A stretch of DNA of 50,627 nucleotides from Hydromicrobium sp964415365. Lineage in GTDB: Bacteria; Actinomycetota; Humimicrobiia; Humimicrobiales; Humimicrobiaceae. Positions within the stretch are counted from its first letter, which is position 1. Each line of letters starts with the position of its first letter. Position numbers and translations under genes: made by a program. The stretch spans positions 1 to 50,627 of the forward strand of contig CAYPYW010000013.1 in assembly GCA_964415365.1 (NCBI GenBank). The letters are read 5' to 3'. Positions 1 through 8,753 of this stretch are shown piece by piece. Below the pieces are notes generated by a model. The model saw only the letters and a program-made list of their open reading frames with translations, was not told the DNA's origin and made no database searches.

Positions 1-75
1 GGAGCCGGCGATCCGACTTGAACGGACAACCTGCTGATTACAAATCAGCTGCTCTGCCAATTGAGCTACACCGGC
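1..75 (-). tRNA. tRNA-Thr (anticodon UGU), 3' end cut by window edge
   Basis: Read on the minus strand from position 75, the sequence folds as a tRNA. The acceptor stem GCCGGTG pairs with CGCCGGC. There is a D-arm, an anticodon stem CTGAT/ATCAG around the loop TTTGTAA (anticodon TGT, threonine), and a T-arm with GTTCAAGTC. The discriminator base T at position 3 is followed by CC, so the CCA end is probably encoded in the genome, with its A just outside the window. A textbook promoter precedes it. Confidence 0.95.
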
Positions 76-94
76 AAACTAATTTTGCCTAATA

Positions 95-123
95 ATTATC
101 ATCATACACCTAAATAATGTCAA
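95..123 (-). promoter_or_regulatory. Sigma-70-type promoter of the tRNA-Thr gene
   Basis: On the minus strand, TTGACA (118-123) and GATAAT (95-100) are separated by 17 bp. This puts the start of transcription about a dozen bases before the mature tRNA. Seen directly; activity is inferred. Confidence 0.75.
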
Positions 124-163
124 GGTGTAAGAACCCCGGAACTTGATAGGCAGAGCGATTTTA

Positions 164-1108
164 TCAAAAATCCTTTAACCTTTTCATAGCCAGTTTTATA
201 GCCCCTTCTACAGGATTTTTCATCAGGGGCATGAAGTTAATTCTTGGAAAGTTATCTTTTAACTTCTTTTCTAAAATATTTTTAAAATACTTTTTACATT
301 TAAACAGGCCACCGACAAAGATAAGGTCAAAATTTTTATTTTTAAATCCAAGTTTACTTGCGACAGTAATAATAGAAATGGCAGCTTCTTCGGCTTCCTT
401 AGCCAGTATATCTATACTTATTTTATCTCCCATTTCTGCAGTTGCACAAACTGTTTTTGCCAGCGCCCCAATTTTCACCTTTGAAAATGGCTCGCCATAC
501 GTCCACTTTATTAAATCCAGCACCTTTTTTAAATTTAATTCCCTTAGTATTGTTCTGGAAAGAAGAGTTTTTTCACCTCTCCCATCGTAGGCTCTCATAA
601 CTGCCTTTAAAGCTTGAAGACCTGCCGAATATCCACTGCCTTCGTCAGCAAGAATATAATCCCATCCGCTTGCCCTTATCTCGTCACCATTCTCGTTAAT
701 ACCCAGGCAATTAGAGCCTGTTCCAGCAATAACTATTATTTTATTTCCATTCTCGCTCCCTGCTTCAATCCCAATTCTGGTATCATTACAAATAATAGTT
801 TTCTTTGGATCAAGGTAGTCTCCGAGCTTATTATTAAATACAATTTCTCTATAGGTTTTGACATCTTCTTCGGCATCGTTGCCTGCAAAACCAAAACAAG
901 AACTTACAAAGTAAACACCTTCAGATGTTTTTAAATTTTTAATGGCACTAAATACTGCAGTATTGAGATTTTCTATTGCTTTACTCATCCCCACACTTTT
1001 ATAACTGCTTGCACCTGAAACCACTTGAGTGATTACTTTCCCTTTAACATCTGCAATTTGAACAGTAGTTTTCGAACCTCCTCCATCAACTCCTAAAACA
1101 TATTCCAT
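164..1108 (-). CDS. BadF/BadG/BcrA/BcrD-type ATPase family protein (N-acetylglucosamine kinase-like)
   Basis: This 314-residue protein has the ASKHA sugar-kinase fold. The phosphate-1 loop GVDGGGSKT is at residues 6-14, followed by CNDTRIGIEAG near 107, the phosphate-2 loop IAGTGSN near 128-133, ADEGSGYSAG at 154-163, and the adenosine motif IFVGGLFK near the C-terminus. The length and motifs match the single-domain BadF/BadG family. Its characterised members phosphorylate N-acetylglucosamine or related amino sugars; others activate dehydratases. The Gly-Thr-Gly and ADEGSG motifs fit the N-acetylglucosamine kinase branch, so a cytoplasmic amino-sugar kinase is most likely. No sugar gene lies beside it, so the substrate is not shown by context. 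A GGGGGAG ribosome-binding site precedes the ATG. Confidence 0.75.
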   Translation of the reverse strand: MEYVLGVDGGGSKTTVQIADVKGKVITQVVSGASSYKSVGMSKAIENLNTAVFSAIKNLKTSEGVYFVSSCFGFAGNDAEEDVKTYREIVFNNKLGDYLDPKKTIICNDTRIGIEAGSENGNKIIVIAGTGSNCLGINENGDEIRASGWDYILADEGSGYSAGLQALKAVMRAYDGRGEKTLLSRTILRELNLKKVLDLIKWTYGEPFSKVKIGALAKTVCATAEMGDKISIDILAKEAEEAAISIITVASKLGFKNKNFDLIFVGGLFKCKKYFKNILEKKLKDNFPRINFMPLMKNPVEGAIKLAMKRLKDF

Positions 1109-1418
1109 ATAACTCCCCCATTCTCGGCACTCTTTCCACTATTGCTCTACATAAAAAATAATTTCTACTGGTTAAAGTTCTCATCAATACAAATATCATA
1201 CAATCTCATTCATATATAAAAATAACTAACAGTATATTCCTATAAACGACAATCTTAACAAAAACTCAAAAAAGTTTGTAGTAATAAATACCAAAAATAC
1301 ATACAACCTTTTCTTACTATGTCCGGTTCCTGCCCGGGCTAACCATTTTAGGCTTTTTTATGACATAAAAGAATGTCACTTTTAAAAAAACTTAATTTAA
1401 ATATAATTATTAGGTGTT
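1109..1418. other. Divergent intergenic region, about 310 bp
   Basis: This AT-rich spacer separates two divergent genes and must hold both promoters. A TATAAT at 1402-1407 is the most likely -10 of the rightward gene, giving a very short leader. A GC-richer patch near 1321-1350 is followed by a T-run but does not fold into a convincing terminator. I see no gene in it. Confidence 0.4.
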
Positions 1419-1652
1419 ATGAATTTTAACACTATGGGAAAAATTCTAATATTTATCGGTCTTGGCATCACTATACTTGGCGGGCTGATACTATTATTTT
1501 CTAAAGTCCCTTTTATTGGTAAACTGCCAGGAGACATCAGGATACAAAACGAAAATTTCACTTTCTATTTCCCTATTATTTCAAGCATAATTATAAGTAT
1601 TGTTCTCACTATAATTTTAAATATAGTTATCAGATTCATTATTAGAAAATAA
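1419..1652 (+). CDS. DUF2905 family small membrane protein
   Basis: This 77-residue protein has two hydrophobic segments (about residues 8-27 and 51-73) separated by the loop LPGDIRIQNENFTFYFP. The loop motif LPGDI and the aromatic FYFP before the second membrane segment are the hallmark of DUF2905, an uncharacterised inner-membrane family. The start is uncertain. ATG at 1419 has AGGTG only a few bases upstream. The in-frame ATG at 1434 gives MGKILIF, which is closer to the usual family N-terminus. It lies 18 bp upstream of the Memo-like gene on the same strand and is probably cotranscribed with it. Function unknown. Confidence 0.8.
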   Translation: MNFNTMGKILIFIGLGITILGGLILLFSKVPFIGKLPGDIRIQNENFTFYFPIISSIIISIVLTIILNIVIRFIIRK

Positions 1653-1670
1653 AGTTTTAGGAGGCCCGTT

Positions 1671-2501
1671 ATGTCATCAGGCGAGAATATCAGAGAAAGC
1701 GTAGCGGCAGGCAGTTTCTATTCAGACAACCCGGATGAACTACGCAAACAAATAAATAATTTTCTCGTTAACGCAAAGCCGGAAGATATGGAAAACATTA
1801 AATCAATTGTATGCCCTCACGCCGGATATATCTATTCCGGTCAGGTTGCAGCATACTCCTACCGGCAAATATCCGGAAAAACATTCGACAGCATCTTTAT
1901 AATAGCACCATCTCACTCAGAATATTTTGATTTCGTTTCTATCTTCAATGGGGATGCTTATAGAACACCATTGGGACTGGCATATGTTGATAAAGAAAGG
2001 TCTAAAATCCTTGCAGACAAAAGTTCCCGCATAGAATTATCCAAATATGGCCATAGAGATGAACACAGCCTTGAAGTGCAACTTCCATTCCTACAGGTTT
2101 TATTTGAAAGCATAAAAATAGTACCAATAGTAATAGGACAGCAAAATACCCGTAACATAAAAGAGCTGGGAAATAACATAGGAAATCTTTTTAAAAATGA
2201 TAATATTCTAATTATCGCGAGTACAGATCTATCCCATTATCACCCTTATGATACCGCTGTTGCTTTAGACGAAAAATCAAAAGATCTGGTAAATTCTTTT
2301 GATCCTGAAAACCTAATGTCAGAATTCCTCGGGCATAATGCCGAGATGTGTGGTGGTGGTCCTGTAATTTCCGCTATGATTGCCTCAAAAATCCTTGGGG
2401 CAAACAGTTCTAAAGTTCTGAATTATAAGAATTCTGGAGATATTACAGGTGATAGAAGTGCAGTAGTCGGTTACCTCTCAGCCGTATTTTATAAAAAATA
2501 A
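1671..2501 (+). CDS. amrB: AmmeMemoRadiSam system protein B (Memo-like)
   Basis: This 276-residue protein is full length for the MEMO1/AmrB family, which is related to class III extradiol dioxygenases. The metal-site residues seen in human MEMO1 (His, His, Cys) correspond to His50 in CPHAGYIYSG, His82 in APSHSEYF and Cys227 in AEMCGGGP. The conserved EHSLEVQLPF (131-140) and DLSHYHPY (186-193) are also present. In many prokaryotes this gene is grouped with an AMMECR1-domain gene and a radical SAM gene; the molecular function is still poorly defined. Here protein A follows after 48 bp on the same strand, but no radical SAM gene is adjacent. A strong AGGAGG ribosome-binding site sets the start. 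Confidence 0.9.
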   Translation: MSSGENIRESVAAGSFYSDNPDELRKQINNFLVNAKPEDMENIKSIVCPHAGYIYSGQVAAYSYRQISGKTFDSIFIIAPSHSEYFDFVSIFNGDAYRTPLGLAYVDKERSKILADKSSRIELSKYGHRDEHSLEVQLPFLQVLFESIKIVPIVIGQQNTRNIKELGNNIGNLFKNDNILIIASTDLSHYHPYDTAVALDEKSKDLVNSFDPENLMSEFLGHNAEMCGGGPVISAMIASKILGANSSKVLNYKNSGDITGDRSAVVGYLSAVFYKK

Positions 2502-2549
2502 TCATGATCACCATTAATTTTAAATATCATTCGGAAAAGGCGGTAAAAT

Positions 2550-3119
2550 ATGGAAAATATCGAACTCACTCTAGAGCATAAAAAAACACTTATAAAAATA
2601 GCCAGGGAATCAATTACCAGTGCTATCAATAGCAAGGCGTTTCCAGAATATAAGATAAATGATGCGATGCTAAATACCATGTGTGGTGCCTTTGTTACCT
2701 TACATACCGACGGTAATTTAAGAGGATGTATAGGTAATATAACTGCTGAAACTCCCTTATGGGAAACCGTAAGAAACATGGCTGTTGAATCAGCCTTAAG
2801 AGATCCAAGATTCCCTTCGGTTTCCCCTCGCGAACTTAAAAATATTGATATTGAAATTTCTGTATTGTCTCCTCTAGAAAGAATAAAAAACCTGGATGAA
2901 ATAGAAGTGGGAAAACATGGATTATTTATAAAAAAAGGTTTTTACCAGGGTTTGCTTTTGCCACAGGTGGCAACGGATTACAAATGGAATAAGATTCAAT
3001 TTTTGGAACAAACCTGTTATAAGGCTGGCCTAAGCGGAGATTGCTATAAACAGGTAGCGACAGAAATTTTTATTTTTTCCGCCATAGTATTCGGGGAAAA
3101 AGATCTGGAAACGGGCTAA
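2550..3119 (+). CDS. amrA: AmmeMemoRadiSam system protein A (AMMECR1 domain)
   Basis: This 189-residue protein is made almost entirely of one AMMECR1 domain. It carries the family signature LRGCIG at residues 57-62 and the later segments ALRDPRFPS and LLLPQVA. It is cytoplasmic with no signal or membrane segment. It follows the Memo-like gene in the same orientation, which is the usual A/B pairing. Its stop codon overlaps the stop of the convergent degV-type gene by 4 bp. The biochemical role of the family is not established. An AAGGCGG ribosome-binding site lies upstream of the ATG. Confidence 0.9.
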   Translation: MENIELTLEHKKTLIKIARESITSAINSKAFPEYKINDAMLNTMCGAFVTLHTDGNLRGCIGNITAETPLWETVRNMAVESALRDPRFPSVSPRELKNIDIEISVLSPLERIKNLDEIEVGKHGLFIKKGFYQGLLLPQVATDYKWNKIQFLEQTCYKAGLSGDCYKQVATEIFIFSAIVFGEKDLETG

Positions 3120-4012
3120 ACAAATAAGTCCACAATATCACGGTTCAATTTACTTACAATAATGCCAATTAAACCAGGACCGGTATGAGCTCCAATAACC
3201 GGGGTACATTCTGTAATCATTGCATCCACACATTTTAAAGAAGACTGGATCTTTCTCATAATTTTTTTGGATTCTTTAAGCGAGAGAGTATGAATTATTG
3301 AAACCATCACCCACCTCTCTTTTTTGAAATCTCTTATTGCTCTTCTGGTTATCTCCACAAGTGAGCCATATCTGGTAACAGCAATTCCTATCATTTCTAC
3401 TATTCCATTTTTTATTCCCAGTAGAGGTTTTATTTTTAAAATCCTTGATATCAGGCTGGCAGCTGCAGGAACTCTTCCACTCCTTCTTAAATATTTTAGA
3501 GTGTCGATAGTACCATACAATTTGACATTATCCCTCAAAAAATTAAGGGAACGTAAAATCTTTTCATAAGAATATCTTTTTATTATGGCTTTAGCCGCCG
3601 TCAAAACCATAAAACCAGTACCCATTGCACCTGACAATGAATCAAATATTTTTATTCTTTTTTCGGCCTTAAGCAGACCCCTTGCAATTCTTGCCGACTT
3701 TATGACCGCAGACAACTTCGAACTTATATGGATAGAAAAAATTTTTTTATATTCCCTCAATAGTTTCTCATAAACCTGCACAAAATCATGAGGTGAAGGA
3801 GAGGAAGAAGTAAATATCACTTTCTTTTTCTTTTGAAGAGTATAAATCCGGTTTGAGTCAATATCTATACCATCTTTAAATTCTTTGCCGTTATAATGAA
3901 TATAGATGGGAATAACATTTATATTATACTCTTCTGCAAATTCCTTCGATATATCCGATGCGCTGTCAGTAACCACAGCATATTCCTTAAGATTCCCTAA
4001 CTTTTCATCCAT
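3116..4012 (-). CDS. DegV family fatty-acid-binding protein
   Basis: This 298-residue protein is the usual length for DegV/FakB. It opens with VVTDSASDISKE (13-24), the strand-turn that begins the family, followed by FTSSSPSPHDF, which carries the Ser/Thr-rich fatty-acid carboxylate site. The C-terminal AHTGPGLIGIIV is the typical closing motif. FakB-type members present acyl chains to the kinase FakA for fatty-acid incorporation into phospholipid; no fakA is in the window, so the acceptor is unknown. The protein has no signal peptide. GGGG precedes the start, and the gene stands alone on the minus strand, converging on the AMMECR1 gene. Confidence 0.9.
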   Translation of the reverse strand: MDEKLGNLKEYAVVTDSASDISKEFAEEYNINVIPIYIHYNGKEFKDGIDIDSNRIYTLQKKKKVIFTSSSPSPHDFVQVYEKLLREYKKIFSIHISSKLSAVIKSARIARGLLKAEKRIKIFDSLSGAMGTGFMVLTAAKAIIKRYSYEKILRSLNFLRDNVKLYGTIDTLKYLRRSGRVPAAASLISRILKIKPLLGIKNGIVEMIGIAVTRYGSLVEITRRAIRDFKKERWVMVSIIHTLSLKESKKIMRKIQSSLKCVDAMITECTPVIGAHTGPGLIGIIVSKLNRDIVDLFV

Positions 4013-4050
4013 AATTTCCCCAACCCTGGATTAAGATAATTCAATTGAAA

Positions 4051-5805
4051 TTATTTTATACTTCCCGCAAAAATAGAATTTAAAAGCTCTATTCTCTCTT
4101 CGGGAGTAGTGAGCCTTAGCTGGCTAAGGTTTTCAAGCATGGTAGTTATCAGTATGGTATTTATGTGCTTGCCGTCATAAAATATATGTTTTGCTATGAT
4201 GCCCTGTTTTAACCCTAAAATATCCCTCATATTATAAAATAAATTACCCAGCCCATAATTTATGAAACCGTCACCCCTGATTTCAACCCCCATGGGATAA
4301 TGAGATTGACTTCCGCTCACTATATCAGCCCCCGCATCAATAATTCTCTCAAAATCCCTGACCTGGCTCTCAGTGGGACTGTAACTTTCTGTTTCCTGAT
4401 ACTGAAAGGTAAAAATAACTATATATCCTGCGTTCTTCAACTCTTTAATTATGCCTTCCACTTTTGCAAAGTCTTTTTCTTTTTCTTCCTCATCCCATAT
4501 ATTCAACCTCGCAGCCCCTGGCGAATCTTCCCTTGCCCATTCATTTGCATTTGCCAGACCGTAGGCATTAACACCCAGGAAGGCAATCTTATTACCATTT
4601 ATTTCAAAAAATACAGGTTTGTAAGAATCTTCCAGATTCCTGCCCCCGCCAAAATAGGGCCAGCCTTCTTTATCATACATATCCAGAGTGTACAGCATCC
4701 ATTCAGGCCCATAATCATTCATATGATTCCCTGTAAGCTCTATTACATCAGTTCCCACATACCTCAGGAGTTCTATATAAGAAGGGTCGCTGCACAAAAG
4801 GGGAAATTTATTTTCCGAACTGCATCCTTCCACAAAGCATATTTCATTACTGATATGTGTTATATCCGCATCCAGAAGCACGTCTACAATTTTTTCAGCA
4901 GGATATAGAACCCCATACTGATCCATTCTTCTGCCAATTGTTTTCCCCCGCGCAAGCGCCGTAACTCCGGTCATAATAACTGAAGCCAGTTTTTCTATGT
5001 CCCTGTTGGTAATTGTAACTCCTGAAAACCCTTCAATTATTCTACTTTCAAACTCAGGGTTATCACTTCCTATGTTTATACCCAAAGTCAGCGGATAGTT
5101 AGCAGCTTCCAACTCTTCATCAAAAACAGACATATTATCCAGATTGAGTACCTTATACTTTCTTTCAATACTATCAAAAGGGATAATTGAAAAACTATCA
5201 TTATTTTCGATACTCAACTGTAGCTCTTCTTCAGTTACTATTTTCACATTCTCATTCCCGCTCTCGCCAAAAATCTCCTTAAGTGCTTTAAAAACTTCTT
5301 CAGTCAAAATAAGCCGGGGTTCAGAGCCATCTATCGACATATAGTTCAGAACTTCCTTATTCCCAGCCCAGAATTCTTTTATATCTTCGTAAGATATATC
5401 ATCAAAATTTCTGAAAAAAGAGACTACTGGCACCAAAACCCATGCCACCGCTAATTCCTTACGACCGATGTCAATTTCGACCCATACATCGGAATCACCT
5501 TTACTGCCCACAATTATTATCTCATCAAAAATTTTATTTAACTCGTTTTTAACTTCCGTGCTGATATATGCCGGAACAATATCGCTTATCCAGAGGTTTA
5601 CTGTAATAATCTCTTTTTCCTCTTCAGGTTCCTCTTCCACTTCTTCCTGTTGCTGATTATCAGTCTCGTTTACATCACCTACCTCTTTAGTCTCTGAAAC
5701 ATCTTTGCCTTCAGGTTTCATAATTTGACATGAGATAGTTGTAGATATAAGCATAAATATCAAGACAACCGAGATAATATGGGTAAATAAATTCCTATCT
5801 TTCAT
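4051..5805 (-). CDS. Lipoprotein with PBP-like domain fused to CapA-type phosphoesterase domain
   Basis: This 584-residue exported protein has a charged N-terminus, a hydrophobic core and Cys26 in TTISCQ, a plausible lipobox. An acidic linker (about 36-66) follows. Residues 67-265 look like a type-2 periplasmic-binding-protein domain, with DISYEDIKEFWAGN resembling PstS-like proteins. Residues about 270-575 are a CapA (PGA_cap) metallophosphoesterase-like domain, with ISNEICF, LTGNHMNDYG, GVNAYG, SGSQSHYPMG and INYGLGNLFYN in order. The usual first motif GD(I/V)MLxR is replaced by GVTALAR, so one expected metal ligand is missing. CapA proteins act at the cell surface in poly-gamma-glutamate or capsule handling. 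What the fused binding domain adds is unknown. The gene is monocistronic. Confidence 0.8.
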   Translation of the reverse strand: MKDRNLFTHIISVVLIFMLISTTISCQIMKPEGKDVSETKEVGDVNETDNQQQEEVEEEPEEEKEIITVNLWISDIVPAYISTEVKNELNKIFDEIIIVGSKGDSDVWVEIDIGRKELAVAWVLVPVVSFFRNFDDISYEDIKEFWAGNKEVLNYMSIDGSEPRLILTEEVFKALKEIFGESGNENVKIVTEEELQLSIENNDSFSIIPFDSIERKYKVLNLDNMSVFDEELEAANYPLTLGINIGSDNPEFESRIIEGFSGVTITNRDIEKLASVIMTGVTALARGKTIGRRMDQYGVLYPAEKIVDVLLDADITHISNEICFVEGCSSENKFPLLCSDPSYIELLRYVGTDVIELTGNHMNDYGPEWMLYTLDMYDKEGWPYFGGGRNLEDSYKPVFFEINGNKIAFLGVNAYGLANANEWAREDSPGAARLNIWDEEEKEKDFAKVEGIIKELKNAGYIVIFTFQYQETESYSPTESQVRDFERIIDAGADIVSGSQSHYPMGVEIRGDGFINYGLGNLFYNMRDILGLKQGIIAKHIFYDGKHINTILITTMLENLSQLRLTTPEERIELLNSIFAGSIK

Positions 5806-5970
5806 CTTCTTACAAGACCAGTTGATAATTTAGTATCATTCTATATTTTTATAGATAAAATTTGAAGTGATAAAATCATCACTAATTTCAGCCAAAAAAT
5901 GTTATAATAACCTTCAAAAAAACAATTGAACATAGAATTTTAAGCAGCAAACTTCAAGGGAAGGAAAAAT

Positions 5971-6408
5971 ATGCTATCAAGAAAAAACACCGAAGTGAAA
6001 GGATCGAAAAATATTACCATTATTGCCGAGGGAGTTAAAATAGAAGGAAAAATCAATTGTCCTGGTTCAGTAAGGATTGATGGTGCAGTCAACGGTGAAA
6101 TAACGACAGATAAAGATATTACAATCGGAAAAGAAGGAAAAGTAGAAGCTAATGTCACAACAAAAGACGCTATAATTGCCGGCACATATAAAGGAGATAT
6201 GATAGCTTCAGGAGAAGTTGAAATTGCTCCAACCGGTAAATTTATTGGAAATCTAACCCAGAAAGATGCTCTCCTGACTATATCTAAAGGGGGACTTTTT
6301 AGAGGTGAAAGTCTTATAGGCTCAAATGCTGATATTTTTAAATTAAAGGATGAAAAAAAAGACACTGAAGATATTGAAGATATTTCCCAAAAAATTAAAA
6401 AGATCTAA
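5971..6408 (+). CDS. Bactofilin family polymer-forming cytoskeletal protein
   Basis: This 145-residue protein consists of a short tail, a central bactofilin (DUF583) beta-helix at about residues 15-115, and a charged C-terminal tail rich in Lys, Asp and Glu. The repeating pattern KIEGKINCPGSVRIDG, DITIGKEGKVEANV and EIAPTGKFIGNL is the regular turn-by-turn glycine/hydrophobic repeat of the family. Bactofilins polymerise without nucleotide and scaffold cell-shape or cell-wall enzymes. The start has a strong GGGAAGGA site. A TATAAT at 5903-5908 is a likely -10. The stop overlaps the convergent UPF0280 gene by 4 bp. Confidence 0.93.
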   Translation: MLSRKNTEVKGSKNITIIAEGVKIEGKINCPGSVRIDGAVNGEITTDKDITIGKEGKVEANVTTKDAIIAGTYKGDMIASGEVEIAPTGKFIGNLTQKDALLTISKGGLFRGESLIGSNADIFKLKDEKKDTEDIEDISQKIKKI

Positions 6409-7178
6409 TTGTCAATAAGCTCAATATTCCCCCAAACACCAAGCCTGTCGTCCTTTACAATCAAAATCCCGGTTATATCTTCTATATCTTTATAATCATT
6501 TATGATTTTAGAAATATCTTCAGGACTTCTAACTTTATTTGCTATTGAAGTAGCTGCTCCATCCGCACTGATTGTTGATTTGGCTAAAACAACAACCAAA
6601 TCACTCCTGCCCATACTGAGCGAATGGCCAAAACTTCCTGATGAAGAGCATAGTCCGCAGGGAGTGATACCTGCTCTTATTTTCAGATATATCTTATCTG
6701 CAAAATACTTGTTCTTCAGATATACACTGACATCTATATCCTTATTGCTTTTTATGAAAATATCACCCCCATTTTCTATTATCAGCCGTCTGCAGTATCT
6801 ATCCAGACCAGAAGCAATATAATCACATACTGCTCCGGCAACAGTAGCCATAGGGCCCACATTAAAAATCGCTGCCTTCTGACACATTCTCTTTATTATC
6901 GGAGGGTAATATGGCTTTACTCTTAAAGGGGATAAACTTTTTTGAAAGGACGGTTCTTCTTCTATACAGGATTCCAGTAGATGGTAAATTTCTTTAATCA
7001 GCTTCTCAAGCTTAAAACTTATATCTTTATTACAACTAATCAAAAGATCGCTATACTTATATACAATCTCCCAATTATACTTCTCTTTGTGCTTAACCCT
7101 GTTTCTATATATACTCTTATCCAGATCAAGCTTATCAACAAATAACTTCTTAATATTTATATCACGATCGTGTGCCAT
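6405..7178 (-). CDS. UPF0280 (COG2122) ApbE-superfamily protein
   Basis: This 257-residue protein matches UPF0280. Motifs are MATVAGAVCDYIASGL near 109-124, RRLIIENGGDIFI near 130, AGITPCGLCSSSGSFGHSLSMGRSDLVVVLA near 169-199, and SADGAATSIANKV near 204. The family is a distant relative of the flavin transferase ApbE. In Methanosarcina acetivorans the COG2122 protein MA1715 is reported, as I recall, to improve sulfide use for homocysteine synthesis. That fits its place here: the DUF39 and NIL-ferredoxin genes of that pathway lie divergently just beyond. A 62-residue membrane-protein gene precedes it by 10 bp and is probably cotranscribed. The exact reaction is unknown. Confidence 0.85.
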   Translation of the reverse strand: MAHDRDINIKKLFVDKLDLDKSIYRNRVKHKEKYNWEIVYKYSDLLISCNKDISFKLEKLIKEIYHLLESCIEEEPSFQKSLSPLRVKPYYPPIIKRMCQKAAIFNVGPMATVAGAVCDYIASGLDRYCRRLIIENGGDIFIKSNKDIDVSVYLKNKYFADKIYLKIRAGITPCGLCSSSGSFGHSLSMGRSDLVVVLAKSTISADGAATSIANKVRSPEDISKIINDYKDIEDITGILIVKDDRLGVWGNIELIDN

Positions 7179-7188
7179 TGCTTATAAG

Positions 7189-7377
7189 TTATTTTCTCCT
7201 AAAACTACTGTAATATAAAAAAACTAAAAAAATAACTACCAAATAAATAACAGCAGTCACAATCAACACCAGCCAATTAATTGAATCAAATATATACATG
7301 GTCAGTATAAGAACTGGTATTAAAAAAAGAGTTGCTACAATGCTTAAAACAAGCGAATTTCTAAATTTCGGATTCAT
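7189..7377 (-). CDS. Small two-helix membrane protein of unknown function
   Basis: This 62-residue protein has two hydrophobic stretches, about residues 8-29 and 34-56, bounded by basic residues (NPKFRN at the start, SSFRRK at the end), so both ends should face the cytoplasm. I recognise no family. It begins the minus-strand unit that continues 10 bp later with UPF0280 and shares the divergent promoter region with the homocysteine-synthesis genes. It could be an accessory of that system, for example in sulfide handling, but nothing in the sequence proves it. No strong ribosome-binding site is visible, so the gene call is moderate. Confidence 0.6.
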   Translation of the reverse strand: MNPKFRNSLVLSIVATLFLIPVLILTMYIFDSINWLVLIVTAVIYLVVIFLVFLYYSSFRRK

Positions 7378-7522
7378 TGCTATGTTATAACTACCTTTCC
7401 AAAACTGCCCGGATCTTCTATCAAAATAAATTTTTTTATACTCTCAAATGGATATTCTAACAATCTCTTTGAAAATTATATTATATGGCCAGGTAAAAAT
7501 CTATTTTCGGACCAGGTGATTA

Positions 7523-7551
7523 TTGGAAAAATATCAATATTAGAGTATTAT
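7523..7551 (+). promoter_or_regulatory. Promoter of the DUF39 / NIL-ferredoxin operon
   Basis: TTGGAA (7523-7528) and TATTAT (7546-7551) are spaced by 17 bp. The predicted start is about 30 bases before the ATG at 7587. No riboswitch-like fold is evident between them. Seen directly; activity is inferred. Confidence 0.6.
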
Positions 7552-7586
7552 AGTTTACTAAATTAAAATCAGGACTCAAATGTATT

Positions 7587-8753
7587 ATGGCAAAAACAAT
7601 TGAAGAGATAAATGAGAAAATAAAAAATGGAAAGGTTGTTGTATTAAACGCTGAAGAAATAATAGACTACGCAGAAGAAAAAGGAGCAAAAAAGACAGCA
7701 AAGGAAGTTGATGTAGTCACCACAGCAACTTTTGGCCCTATGTGTTCATCGGGAGCATTCATAAATTTTGGGCATTCAGATCCTCCAATAAAAATGACAA
7801 AAGTTTGGTTAAATGATGTTCCTGCATATACAGGTATAGCCGCCGTGGATGCATATATAGGAGCTACGGAACTCTCAGAAACAGAAGGGGCAAATTATGG
7901 TGGAGCGCATGTAATTGAAGATCTGATTTTGGGAAAATCAGTAAAATTAAGAGCAACTGCATACGGTACCGATTGTTATCCCAGAAGAGAAATTGAAACA
8001 TATATAACCAGGGATACGATAAACCAGGCTTATCTTTTCAATCCCAGAAATGCTTACCAAAATTATGCAGTAGCCACAAACTCTTCAAACAGGACTATCT
8101 ATACCTACATGGGAAAATTACTTCCCAATTTTGGCAATGCTACTTACTGTAGTGCGGGTCAACTCAGTCCGCTTCTAAATGACCCATATTACAAAACTAT
8201 TGGAATAGGCACAAGAATATTCCTGGGGGGCAGCCAGGGATATATATCCTGGTACGGTACCCAGCATAATCCGGGCAAAGAGAGGCTGCCAAATGGCACT
8301 CCAAGTGGCCCAGCCGGTACACTTGCTGTTATGGGCAATCTAAAAGAGATGTCACCCGAATACTTAAAAGCATGCACTTTCCATGGTTATGGCGTTAGTA
8401 TATTCATGGGTATTGGTATTCCAATCCCGGTAATTGATGAAGAAATGGTGGAATTTTTAAAAGTTAAAGACGAAGATATATACACCGAGATTTTCGACTA
8501 TTCCGTTCAAAGAAGAAATAGACCCTCTTACGGGAGGGTAAACTATAAACAGCTTAGAAGCGGAAAAATAACAATTAATGGGAAATCCGTTCAGACAGGC
8601 CCAATCTCGAGCTACTTTAAAGCCCTGGAAATATCCAACACTCTAAAAAAGCAAATAAAGGATGGTAAGTTCTACTTAACTAATTTCGTTTCCCCGTTAC
8701 CTCTCGAAGAAAAGTACAGTAATCTTGACATACTCAGCAGGGAGGAACTCTGA
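7587..8753 (+). CDS. DUF39/COG1900 homocysteine biosynthesis protein (L-aspartate semialdehyde sulfurtransferase)
   Basis: This 388-residue protein is full length for HcyBio (DUF39). Cys53 in GPMCSSGAF and Cys130 in YGTDCYPRR are the two conserved cysteines expected from the Methanosarcina enzyme MA1821, where such cysteines are proposed to carry a persulfide. The product replaces the aldehyde of aspartate semialdehyde with a thiol, giving homocysteine directly from sulfide. Other family-like blocks include FINFGHSDPPIKMTKVWLND and GGSQGYISWYGTQHNPG. The stop TGA overlaps the ATG of the NIL-ferredoxin gene (TGATG), so the two are translationally coupled. UPF0280, another member of this pathway, lies divergently upstream. 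The function is inferred from the archaeal precedent. Confidence 0.88.
   Translation: MAKTIEEINEKIKNGKVVVLNAEEIIDYAEEKGAKKTAKEVDVVTTATFGPMCSSGAFINFGHSDPPIKMTKVWLNDVPAYTGIAAVDAYIGATELSETEGANYGGAHVIEDLILGKSVKLRATAYGTDCYPRREIETYITRDTINQAYLFNPRNAYQNYAVATNSSNRTIYTYMGKLLPNFGNATYCSAGQLSPLLNDPYYKTIGIGTRIFLGGSQGYISWYGTQHNPGKERLPNGTPSGPAGTLAVMGNLKEMSPEYLKACTFHGYGVSIFMGIGIPIPVIDEEMVEFLKVKDEDIYTEIFDYSVQRRNRPSYGRVNYKQLRSGKITINGKSVQTGPISSYFKALEISNTLKKQIKDGKFYLTNFVSPLPLEEKYSNLDILSREEL

Noticed and set aside
1320..1352. Terminator-like GC-rich patch followed by T-run
   Set aside because: The stem would need bulges (GCTAA against TTAGGC), and the flanking genes diverge, so there is no transcript to end here.
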